Below, piece after piece: positions 6,003-10,904 of a stretch of DNA of 10,904 nt. Made by a program: the position numbers and the translations under genes. Position 1 is the first letter of the stretch. Every line of letters begins with the position of its first letter. This DNA is from CAKVOD01 sp050872805 (lineage in GTDB: Bacteria > Bacillota > Clostridia > Christensenellales > UBA1242), in the NCBI GenBank assembly GCA_050872805.1, contig JBNMHN010000036.1, forward strand, positions 1 to 10,904. Reading direction: 5' to 3'. The notes beneath the pieces were generated by a model, which saw nothing but the letters and a program-made list of their open reading frames with translations, ran no database searches and was not told the origin of the DNA.

Positions 6003-6110
6003 CATTGTCATTCAGAGCGAAAATCAAACCCGCGTAGTAGGGTTTGATGAAGCGTAGGAATCTCGCGAACCGCGTGCCTCGCGTGCGGTATCGCGCCCTC
6101 AAGCCCGCCA
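6003..6110 (-). repeat. Second type of dispersed repeat-like sequence
   Basis: Read on the minus strand this contains CGCGAGATTCCTACGCTTC followed by the 9-bp hairpin ATCAAACCC/GGGTTTGAT (6023-6031 and 6040-6048) and then CGCTCTGAATGACA. From memory, the outer parts resemble a short repeat common in intergenic DNA of many bacteria (GATTCTTCGCTTCGCTCAGAATGACA-like), here interrupted by the hairpin. Only one copy is in this window, so its status as a repeat rests on that recollection. It creates the spurious upstream extension of the glycosyltransferase frame. Confidence 0.4.
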
Positions 6111-6211
6111 CGCGTCAGCATATTAATCAAAAATAACCTTATGGATGAGTGCGTAGTTTGTTTGTATCGGCAATAAATCAGGGAAACCATTGTTGCCGTG
6201 CTGCGCGTTGC

Positions 6212-6241
6212 TTGACTTTCGGGGCAAAAATAGTATATAAT
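6212..6241 (+). promoter_or_regulatory. Promoter of gpsA
   Basis: TTGACT (6212-6217) and TATAAT (6236-6241) are separated by 18 nt. Transcription would start near 6248, giving a leader of about 70 nt before the gpsA start. The ATG at 6240 lies inside this promoter, which excludes it as the translation start. Confidence 0.7.
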
Positions 6242-6317
6242 GAACATTATAATAAATAGACAGGCGGTGCGCGCGGGGATAATGGGGGCGTGGGTGGCTT
6301 GCCGAAAGGTGGAAATT

Positions 6318-7283
6318 ATGGATATATCAGTTTTGGGGTGCGGACGCTGGGGAACATTTTTGGCATATTATTTGAGCGATTTGCACAACATAACATTGTG
6401 GGGGCGCGCCGATTCGCGGCACATCAAGGAGTTGCAGGAGACGCGCAAGAACGAGTATCTGACACTTAAGGACAATATTTCGGTTGAAACCGATTTGTCG
6501 GTTGCAATGAAAAACGAAGTCGTCGTTATTTCGATTCTTACGCAAGAAATGAGCAACCTTATGGAGCAGTTGTCAGCGTTTGACCTAAATTCGCACAAGT
6601 TTGTGCTTTGTATGAAAGGCATTGAGAGCGAAACGGGCAAGCGCATTAGCGAGATTATGATTGAACGCGGCGTTGACCCAAACAACATTGCGTTGTGGGT
6701 TGGACCCGGGCACGTCCAGAACTTTTTGCAAGGCACGCCAAACTGTATGATTATTCATTCGTATGATATCGAACTTGCAAAACGCCTTGTGCGCGAGTTT
6801 TCGTCGCCGCTCATTCGCTTTTATGTCGGGAACGACATTATCGGTGGCGAAATCGGTTCGGCAGGCAAGAATGTTTTGGGTATCGCGGCTGGAATGCTTG
6901 ACGGCATCAATATGAGTTGCCTCAAAGGTGCGCTTATGTCGCGTGGGACATACGAAATCGCAAAACTCATACAAGCAATGGGCGGGCGCGTTATGACCGC
7001 GTACGGACTTAGTCACCTCGGCGACTTTGAAGCAACATTGTTTTCGCCGTATTCGCACAACCGTATGTGGGGCGAACTGTTTGTTAAGGGCGAACACTAC
7101 GGTAAATCCGCCGAGGGCGTCGGCAATGTTAAAGGCATAATGAAACTTGCGCGCGAGCATAACATTTCAATGCCGATAACAAACGCGCTCTATAACATTA
7201 TCTATAACAACGCAGACTATAAAGAGGAGTTCCGCAACTTATTTTTGCGTGACACAAAAGAAGAATTTGTCGAGTTTGTGTGA
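6318..7283 (+). CDS. gpsA: Glycerol-3-phosphate dehydrogenase [NAD(P)+]
   Basis: The ATG at 6318 follows AAAGGTGG with a 5-nt spacer; the frame is open to an ATG at 6240, but that overlaps the promoter. The 321-residue enzyme reduces dihydroxyacetone phosphate to sn-glycerol-3-phosphate, the backbone precursor of phospholipids, in the cytoplasm. The Rossmann dinucleotide motif is VLGCGRWG (5-12), followed by VGPGHVQNFLQGTPN (128-142), corresponding to the family's GPSFA segment. The C-terminal domain has GGEIGSAGKNVLGIAAG with the catalytic Lys184, and GLSHLGDFEATLFSPYSHNR with Asp236. Several family-typical residues are changed (GPSFA to GPGHV, GDN to INM), so it is a divergent member, but the catalytic lysine and fold landmarks are kept. 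No terminator follows; a dispersed repeat fills the gap to pyk, so the two genes may be co-transcribed. Confidence 0.88.
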   Translation: MDISVLGCGRWGTFLAYYLSDLHNITLWGRADSRHIKELQETRKNEYLTLKDNISVETDLSVAMKNEVVVISILTQEMSNLMEQLSAFDLNSHKFVLCMKGIESETGKRISEIMIERGVDPNNIALWVGPGHVQNFLQGTPNCMIIHSYDIELAKRLVREFSSPLIRFYVGNDIIGGEIGSAGKNVLGIAAGMLDGINMSCLKGALMSRGTYEIAKLIQAMGGRVMTAYGLSHLGDFEATLFSPYSHNRMWGELFVKGEHYGKSAEGVGNVKGIMKLAREHNISMPITNALYNIIYNNADYKEEFRNLFLRDTKEEFVEFV

Positions 7284-7495
7284 CATTGCACCAGTGACGT
7301 TTGCCACCGAGAACAAAAAAACATAGATAGTGCACCTGTTTGCCGTCTATGAAAGCAAATGACGTGTAGTGACAGTACCTGCAGATGTGGCCTTTGCCAC
7401 CGAGTGCGACGCATCATAGAAAGATATTAGGGTAGACGTCCACAAAAGTAATTGACGTGTAGGAACAGTACACACAGCGGCGGGGCTATCCCCGC
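7284..7495 (-). repeat. Dispersed modular hairpin repeat, copy B (two tandem units)
   Basis: The repeat starts immediately after the gpsA stop codon and ends immediately before the GGAGG of pyk, filling the entire gap. Read on the minus strand it is two head-to-tail units, each with a hairpin, a core like ACTGTTCCTACACGTCA and GTGGACGTC, and a closing CTCGGTGGCAAA. Its hairpins are GCGGGG-ATAG-CCCCGC (7480-7495 in reverse), GTGGC-AAAG-GCCAC (7387-7400 in reverse) and an imperfect GTGGC-AAAC-GTCAC near 7295. It is inverted relative to copies A, C, D and E. Confidence 0.8.
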
Positions 7496-7504
7496 GGAGG
7501 TAAT

Positions 7505-8533
7505 ATGAAAAGAATAACAAAAATAGTATGTACGCTTGGACCAGCAAGCAATAAAAAAGAAATAATTAGTAAAATGATGGACGCAGGTATGGACTATGCG
7601 CGCCTCAATATGAGCCACGGAACAGTCGATACGCAACAAAAAATTGTCGACGAACTAACGGACTTGCGCCGTGAGCGCGGGCTCAAACTTATGGTGGACA
7701 CAAAAGGTCCCGAAATGCGTATCAGCACATTCAAGGACGGACAAGTCGAACTCAAAGCAGGCAACACGTTCACTTTCACAACAAACGACGTCGTCGGTGA
7801 TGAGAATATCGTTTCGCTTAAATATAAAAACCTTGTCAATGAAGTCAAGAGCGGCGATAAAATATTCGCCAACAACGGACGTATCGTGCTTGTCGTTGAG
7901 CAAGTCACAAACACTGATATAACGTGCAAAATCGAGTTCGGCGGCACTTTGTCCAACAATAAGGGCTTGAACGTGCCAAACGTCGTGCCAAGCACGCCAT
8001 ATATTTCGCCCGCAGACGAAATTGACTTAAAGTTCGCGATTAAAAATGAAGCCGACCTTTTGGCACTGTCGTTTGTCAGTTGTGCGCAAAATGTTCGCGA
8101 CGTCAAAGACTTTTTGGCGCAAAACGGCGGCGAGAATATCAAACTTATCGCGAAAATTGAGAACGCAAGCGGAGTCGAGAACATCGAGGAAATTTTGGAC
8201 ACGTGCGACGGCGTTATGGTCGCGCGCGGGGATTTGGGAGTGGAAATTCCGCTCGAGAAAATTCCGCCAATTCAAAAGAAACTCATTTCGCTTTGCAACG
8301 TCAAGCGCAAGTTTTGCATAGTCGCAACTGAAATGCTTGAAAGTATGATTAATTCGACGCGCCCAACGCGTGCGGAAGTCAATGATGTTGCGAACGCGAT
8401 TTATGAGGAAGCGAGCGCGACGATGTTGTCGGGCGAAACTGCAGCGGGCATTGACCCTGTCAACGTTGTCACCACGATGACCAAGATTATTCTTGAGACC
8501 GAAAAACACATCTATGGCGTTTCCGTCCTCTAA
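7505..8533 (+). CDS. pyk: Pyruvate kinase lacking the C-terminal domain
   Basis: GGAGG (7496-7500) precedes the ATG by 4 nt. The enzyme converts phosphoenolpyruvate and ADP to pyruvate and ATP, the last step of glycolysis. The barrel and B domain are complete: Arg33, Asn35 and Ser37 in ARLNMSHG, Asp65 and Thr66 in VDTKGPE (Glu70 suggests the potassium-dependent type), B domain about residues 70-160, Lys217 and Glu219 in IAKIEN, MVARGDLGVE (Gly242, Asp243), Thr275 in ATEMLESM, RPTRAEV and MLSGETAAG. The usual FSHG and ATQML appear as MSHG and ATEML. At 342 residues it stops right after the barrel, whereas most bacterial enzymes are about 470-590 residues with an allosteric C-terminal domain. 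A dispersed repeat begins on the base after the stop, and no C-domain sequence is found in other frames downstream. Confidence 0.93.
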   Translation: MKRITKIVCTLGPASNKKEIISKMMDAGMDYARLNMSHGTVDTQQKIVDELTDLRRERGLKLMVDTKGPEMRISTFKDGQVELKAGNTFTFTTNDVVGDENIVSLKYKNLVNEVKSGDKIFANNGRIVLVVEQVTNTDITCKIEFGGTLSNNKGLNVPNVVPSTPYISPADEIDLKFAIKNEADLLALSFVSCAQNVRDVKDFLAQNGGENIKLIAKIENASGVENIEEILDTCDGVMVARGDLGVEIPLEKIPPIQKKLISLCNVKRKFCIVATEMLESMINSTRPTRAEVNDVANAIYEEASATMLSGETAAGIDPVNVVTTMTKIILETEKHIYGVSVL

Positions 8534-8672
8534 CGGGGAAAGCCCCGCTGCTACAGGTACTGTCCCTACAAACCACTATATTTCGCGGGTGGCACACATT
8601 CTCACTTTCTATTTAGTATGCCACTCGGTGGGGAAAGCCCCGCTGCTGGTGGCAAACGCCACAGGTGCAGGT
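8534..8672 (+). repeat. Dispersed modular hairpin repeat, copy C
   Basis: It starts on the first base after the pyk stop with CGGGG-AAAG-CCCCG (8534-8547), then GGTACTGTCCCTAC, a more diverged middle, and CTCGGTGGGGAAAGCCCC (second hairpin 8630-8641) followed by GTGGC-AAAC-GCCAC (8649-8662). The layout matches copy A closely (139 bp, same three hairpins in the same order). Confidence 0.8.
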
Positions 8673-8699
8673 TTGGCGAGTGGAACTATACTTATTTAG

Positions 8700-8729
8700 G
8701 CACATAGTTAATTGACTATGTGCTTTTTT
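8700..8729 (+). terminator. Rho-independent terminator after pyk
   Basis: GCACATAGT (8700-8708) pairs with ACTATGTGC (8715-8723) around the loop TAATTG and is followed by TTTTTT (8724-8729). It ends the gpsA-pyk transcript after repeat copy C. The terminator at 10519-10551 has a different stem but the same loop. Confidence 0.88.
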
Positions 8730-8855
8730 GTGGCAGAGGCCACGGCTGCAGGTACTGTTCCTACGCGTCAGTCACTTGGGTGGACGGCGTATTCATATGC
8801 TTTCTACATTAGTTGGTACGCGGTGCGAAAGCGCGCGGCTGGGGGACTGTCCTTA
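8730..8855 (+). repeat. Dispersed modular hairpin repeat, copy D
   Basis: It begins one base after the T tract of the pyk terminator with GTGGC-AGAG-GCCAC (8730-8743), followed by GGCTGCAGGTACTGTTCCTA, a GTGGACGGCGT core, and a second hairpin GTGCG-AAAG-CGCGC (8823-8836, one G-T pair), then GGCTGGGGGACTGTCC. The second hairpin is followed by a partial restart of the core, as if units were recombined. Confidence 0.75.
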
Positions 8856-8865
8856 ATCTATAGAT

Positions 8866-9024
8866 TTATTTGACATCGAAATAGTCAAGCAGCGCTTGGT
8901 ACTGCATTTGCCCGAATTTGCAGGTTTCAATGAGAATTTTTTGTTGTTGTAAATAAAATTTTTGAAGCGGCAAATACGCTAAGTTGAGTTTTATTTGAAA
9001 AAAAATTAGGAAAACTAAAAAGTT
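8866..9024 (-). pseudogene. Candidate C-terminal remnant of an unknown gene
   Basis: On the minus strand a frame open for about 53 codons ends at TAA (8868-8866). Its last 30 or so residues look like real protein, ending FGQMQYQALLDYFDVK, while the part before about 8985 is low-complexity AT-rich sequence. No start codon with a ribosome binding site is present, so any gene here has lost its front. I do not recognise the family. The region could also be non-coding. Confidence 0.3.
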
Positions 9025-9065
9025 GAATTTTTATGAAAAAGTGCCAAAATAGGGGTGAAAAGGCT

Positions 9066-9103
9066 ACTTTTGCCAAAAAGTGGTTCCACTTTTTGGCAAA
9101 AGT
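9066..9103. repeat. Perfect 38-bp palindrome upstream of the ATPase gene
   Basis: ACTTTTGCCAAAAAGTGG (9066-9083) is the exact reverse complement of 9086-9103, with TT at the centre. It ends 2 bp before the -35 box of the promoter at 9106-9134. A partial match GTGCCAAAAT lies just upstream (9041-9050). There is no good T tract on either side, so an operator or replication/recombination site fits better than a terminator. Confidence 0.7.
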
Positions 9104-9105
9104 GC

Positions 9106-9134
9106 TTGATTTAGACGAAATTTTGTGGTAAACT
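9106..9134 (+). promoter_or_regulatory. Promoter of the AAA/DUF4143 gene
   Basis: TTGATT (9106-9111) and TAAACT (9129-9134) are 17 nt apart. Transcription would start near 9141, just before the ribosome binding site AGGAAGG (9143-9149), giving a very short leader and ruling out the upstream ATG at 9135. Confidence 0.65.
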
Positions 9135-9155
9135 ATGCTCAAAGGAAGGTTGAGT

Positions 9156-10445
9156 ATGAAAAGATTGATTGATGAGCAGTTGTTAGAGTGGAAAGAAAGC
9201 ATTGATAGAAAACCGTTGCTTGTGTATGGCGCAAGGCAGGTTGGAAAAACATATTCGATAGTCCAATTTGGCAAAACACATTTTTCTAATATTGTTTATT
9301 TTAACTTTGAGGGCAACGCGTCTTTATCAAGAGTTTTTGGCGACGATTTGAATCTGTCGCGAATAATTGCGACACTTGAAATGTTATCGGGGCAAAAAAT
9401 TACGGTCGAAACATTGATTGTTTTTGACGAAATTCAGGAGTGTGAGAGGGCGCTGACATCCTTGAAATACTTTTGTGAGCAAGCACCACAATATCATATT
9501 ATTGCGGCGGGCAGTTTGTTGGGGCTGGCAATCAATCGCGGCAAGTTCTCGTTCCCTGTGGGGAAAGTTAATATTATAACAATGTATCCGCTGAATTTCA
9601 AGGAGTTTTTGTGGGCTTTTGACAGGCAAGACTTGATTGACGTCATTGCGGCGGCCTATCGCGACAATGCGCCGATTGATGAGCCGATTCACAAACTGTT
9701 GCTTGATTACTATCATCAATATTTGGCAATTGGCGGTATGCCCGCGGTTGTCAAATCGTTTTTGACGACGAAAGACTACGACTATGTGCGCATCGCGCAA
9801 AGTGAAATTCAAAGCAGCTATTACGGCGATATGACAAAGTATACCGATGCAAAGGAAAGCAACAAAATCATTGCGACTTATAGGAGCATTCCTAGCCAAC
9901 TGGCGAAAGAGAACAAAAAGTTCCAGTATTCACTAATCGGGAGCGGCGCGCGTGCAAGAGATTATGAAAGCGCGATTGATTGGCTGAAAACTGCGGGTAT
10001 AGTCAACAGGTGCAACAAGGCGAGAGAGGGAATTTACCCTATCAAATTATATGAAGATTTTACTTCATATAAAATATATATGAGCGACGTTGGCTTGCTT
10101 GCTTGCAGTCTTGACTTGACAATTCCTAGCATACTGCTAGACAGCGTTTCGAGCAATGCAAAGGGCGCAATCGCGGAAAATTATGTTATGCAACAACTTG
10201 TTGCGGCGGGGCTTGCGCCATATTATTGGGAGTCGAACGGCAAAGCGGAAGTTGATTTTGTAATACAAGTGGGCGCGGATGTTATACCTGTCGAGTGTAA
10301 GTATGCGGATAATGTGCAAGCAAAAAGTTTGAAAATATACACGCAAAAGTACACGCCGCCGTACGCAATACGTGTTTCAAGCAAAAACTTTGGGTTTGAA
10401 AACGGAATCAAGTCGATTCCGCATTACGCACTATTTTGCTTGTAG
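9156..10445 (+). CDS. AAA_14 / DUF4143 ATPase
   Basis: AGGAAGG (9143-9149) lies 6 nt before the ATG at 9156; the in-frame ATG at 9135 precedes the likely transcription start. The 429-residue protein has an N-terminal AAA_14 domain with Walker A GARQVGKT (25-32), Walker B LIVFDE (87-92) and a sensor-like IIAAGSLLG (115-123), then the family-typical PLNFKEFLWA. The C-terminal DUF4143 part (about 200-385) ends in a PD-(D/E)XK-like set: Glu341, Asp367 in AEVDFVI, and Glu380-Cys-Lys382 in PVECK, so a nuclease-like fold is suggested. These ATPases are abundant and often multi-copy in anaerobic gut bacteria and archaea; their function is not established. The gene appears monocistronic, with its own promoter and terminator, which is typical of a mobile or defence-associated singleton. 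Confidence 0.92.
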   Translation: MKRLIDEQLLEWKESIDRKPLLVYGARQVGKTYSIVQFGKTHFSNIVYFNFEGNASLSRVFGDDLNLSRIIATLEMLSGQKITVETLIVFDEIQECERALTSLKYFCEQAPQYHIIAAGSLLGLAINRGKFSFPVGKVNIITMYPLNFKEFLWAFDRQDLIDVIAAAYRDNAPIDEPIHKLLLDYYHQYLAIGGMPAVVKSFLTTKDYDYVRIAQSEIQSSYYGDMTKYTDAKESNKIIATYRSIPSQLAKENKKFQYSLIGSGARARDYESAIDWLKTAGIVNRCNKAREGIYPIKLYEDFTSYKIYMSDVGLLACSLDLTIPSILLDSVSSNAKGAIAENYVMQQLVAAGLAPYYWESNGKAEVDFVIQVGADVIPVECKYADNVQAKSLKIYTQKYTPPYAIRVSSKNFGFENGIKSIPHYALFCL

Positions 10446-10490
10446 CGGGTGCGAAAGCGCACGGCTGGCGGGGATAGCCCCGCGGCTGTG
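10446..10490 (+). repeat. Dispersed modular hairpin repeat, copy E (short)
   Basis: It starts directly after the ATPase stop codon and consists almost only of two hairpins, GTGCG-AAAG-CGCAC (10449-10462) and GCGGGG-ATAG-CCCCGC (10468-10483), each followed by GGCTG. The first hairpin matches the second one of copy D, but with a C-A-C end that restores full pairing. Confidence 0.75.
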
Positions 10491-10518
10491 GGTTGGGTGA
10501 GTGACTTTATAGGTGTTG

Positions 10519-10551
10519 GGTACATAATTAATTGATTATGTACCTTTTTTT
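10519..10551 (+). terminator. Rho-independent terminator after the ATPase gene
   Basis: GGTACATAAT (10519-10528) pairs with ATTATGTACC (10535-10544) around TAATTG and is followed by seven T (10545-10551). Loop and position after a hairpin repeat match the pyk terminator, while the stem bases differ in a paired manner. Confidence 0.88.
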
Positions 10552-10668
10552 GTGGGGGGCGAGCTTGCGGAATAAAAAACTAAACTATATGGTTTGTGAT
10601 AAGTTACTTTCCATTTTTGTCATTATAATTTGTGTCCTAAATTAGTATGCCGCATTGCACTTATATGG

Positions 10669-10697
10669 TTGCTTTTTTTGCGCAAGTTTTATATAAT
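10669..10697 (+). promoter_or_regulatory. Promoter candidate for the right-end gene
   Basis: TTGCTT (10669-10674) and TATAAT (10692-10697) are 17 nt apart. A second TATAAT (10728-10733) has a poor -35. Either would give a leader of about 100-140 nt before the ATG at 10839. The rest of 10552-10838 is AT-rich and shows no gene. Confidence 0.55.
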
Positions 10698-10838
10698 ATA
10701 GTCATAAAACACGCGCGGGCGGTCATATATAATATGAAACTGCACAAAATATAGTGTTGTGTATGCGTGGTTTTTTAACATTATTTGTTGGCAAATTACT
10801 TTAAAAATGGTTGTGATAAGCCAAAAAAAGGAGAAATT

Positions 10839-10904
10839 ATGAAAAATAAGCAAGAAACAACAAAACAAAAACGACAGGGGGGGGGGGGGGGATTTAGTAA
10901 AACT
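10839..10904 (+). CDS. Partial gene, first 22 codons, with poly-G tract
   Basis: AAGGAG (10828-10833) lies 5 nt before the ATG at 10839, a strong start. The visible peptide is MKNKQETTKQKRQ followed by five glycines and FSKT, running in frame to the window edge. The basic, glutamine- and lysine-rich N-terminus shows no signal peptide or known domain, so the function is unknown. The glycines come from a run of 15 G at codons 13-18. A change in tract length by one or two bases would shift the frame and cut the protein short. Confidence 0.65.
   Translation, partial: MKNKQETTKQKRQGGGGGFSKT
10877..10891 (+). repeat. Homopolymer of 15 G inside a coding start
   Basis: An uninterrupted G15 run starts at the 39th base of the right-end gene, in otherwise A-rich sequence. 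Long G tracts are slippage-prone and in other bacteria act as phase-variation switches. It lies 13 bases from the window end, so an assembly or sequencing artefact must be considered. Confidence 0.8.

Noticed and set aside
6240..6317. N-terminal extension of gpsA from the ATG at 6240
   Set aside because: It overlaps the -10 box, and the ATG at 6318 has a strong ribosome site and begins the Rossmann fold directly.
8493..8699. Small plus-strand frame after pyk
   Set aside because: It is translated repeat copy C with no ribosome binding site and no protein-like composition.
9135..9155. Seven-residue extension of the ATPase from the ATG at 9135
   Set aside because: The AGGAAGG site lies inside this extension and fits the ATG at 9156; the promoter also predicts transcription starting after 9135.

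Overview
The window looks like a chromosomal segment of an uncultured low-to-moderate-GC Bacillota (Clostridia-like) bacterium. The reasons are strong GGAGG-type ribosome binding sites, sigma-A-type promoters, U-tract terminators, and the gene set: a VanW-domain protein, a MerR regulator, an aldo/keto reductase, a lipoprotein flavodoxin, GpsA, pyruvate kinase and an AAA/DUF4143 ATPase. The lineage is an inference from style only; no species marker gene is present.

Left edge (1-590). A partial lipoprotein gene runs off the left end on the minus strand. An AT-rich stretch follows, then three tandem 10-bp repeats, then the 3' half of a tRNA-Arg(ACG) gene beginning exactly at the anticodon loop and ending in CCA, followed by a terminator. 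Imperfect inverted arms flank the anticodon-loop bases. This reads as the distal attachment site of an integrative element that lies to the left; chromosomal sequence starts to the right of the tRNA fragment.

Middle left (590-4870). A gene-free stretch holds a perfect 34-bp palindrome and four copies of a 15-bp motif at an exact 33-bp period. A VanW-family envelope protein follows on the minus strand. Next is a divergent MerR / aldo-keto reductase / lipoprotein-flavodoxin module with a textbook MerR-type promoter (19-bp spacer carrying a dyad) overlapping the merR promoter region. This module is visibly more AT-rich than vanW, the glycosyltransferase, gpsA and pyk, suggesting it was acquired as a unit.

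Middle right (4870-8730). A GT2 glycosyltransferase with TPR-like repeats (minus strand), then gpsA (glycerol-3-phosphate for phospholipid synthesis) and a short pyruvate kinase that has the whole catalytic barrel and B domain but no C-terminal domain. Right end (8730-10904): a short C-terminal gene remnant, an AAA_14/DUF4143 ATPase preceded by a perfect 38-bp palindrome, and the first 22 codons of a gene containing a run of 15 G.

The most striking non-coding feature is a family of dispersed modular repeats in the intergenic gaps (near 2452, 7284, 8534, 8730 and 10446). Three start directly after a stop codon. They contain at least a dozen small hairpins whose stems differ by compensatory changes (GCGGGG/CCCCGC, GTGGC/GCCAC, GTGCG/CGCAC) while the four-base loop keeps an A-N-A-G/C pattern. 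Two terminators in the same region show the same behaviour: different paired stems around an identical TAATTG loop. This is the best candidate here for an undescribed element.
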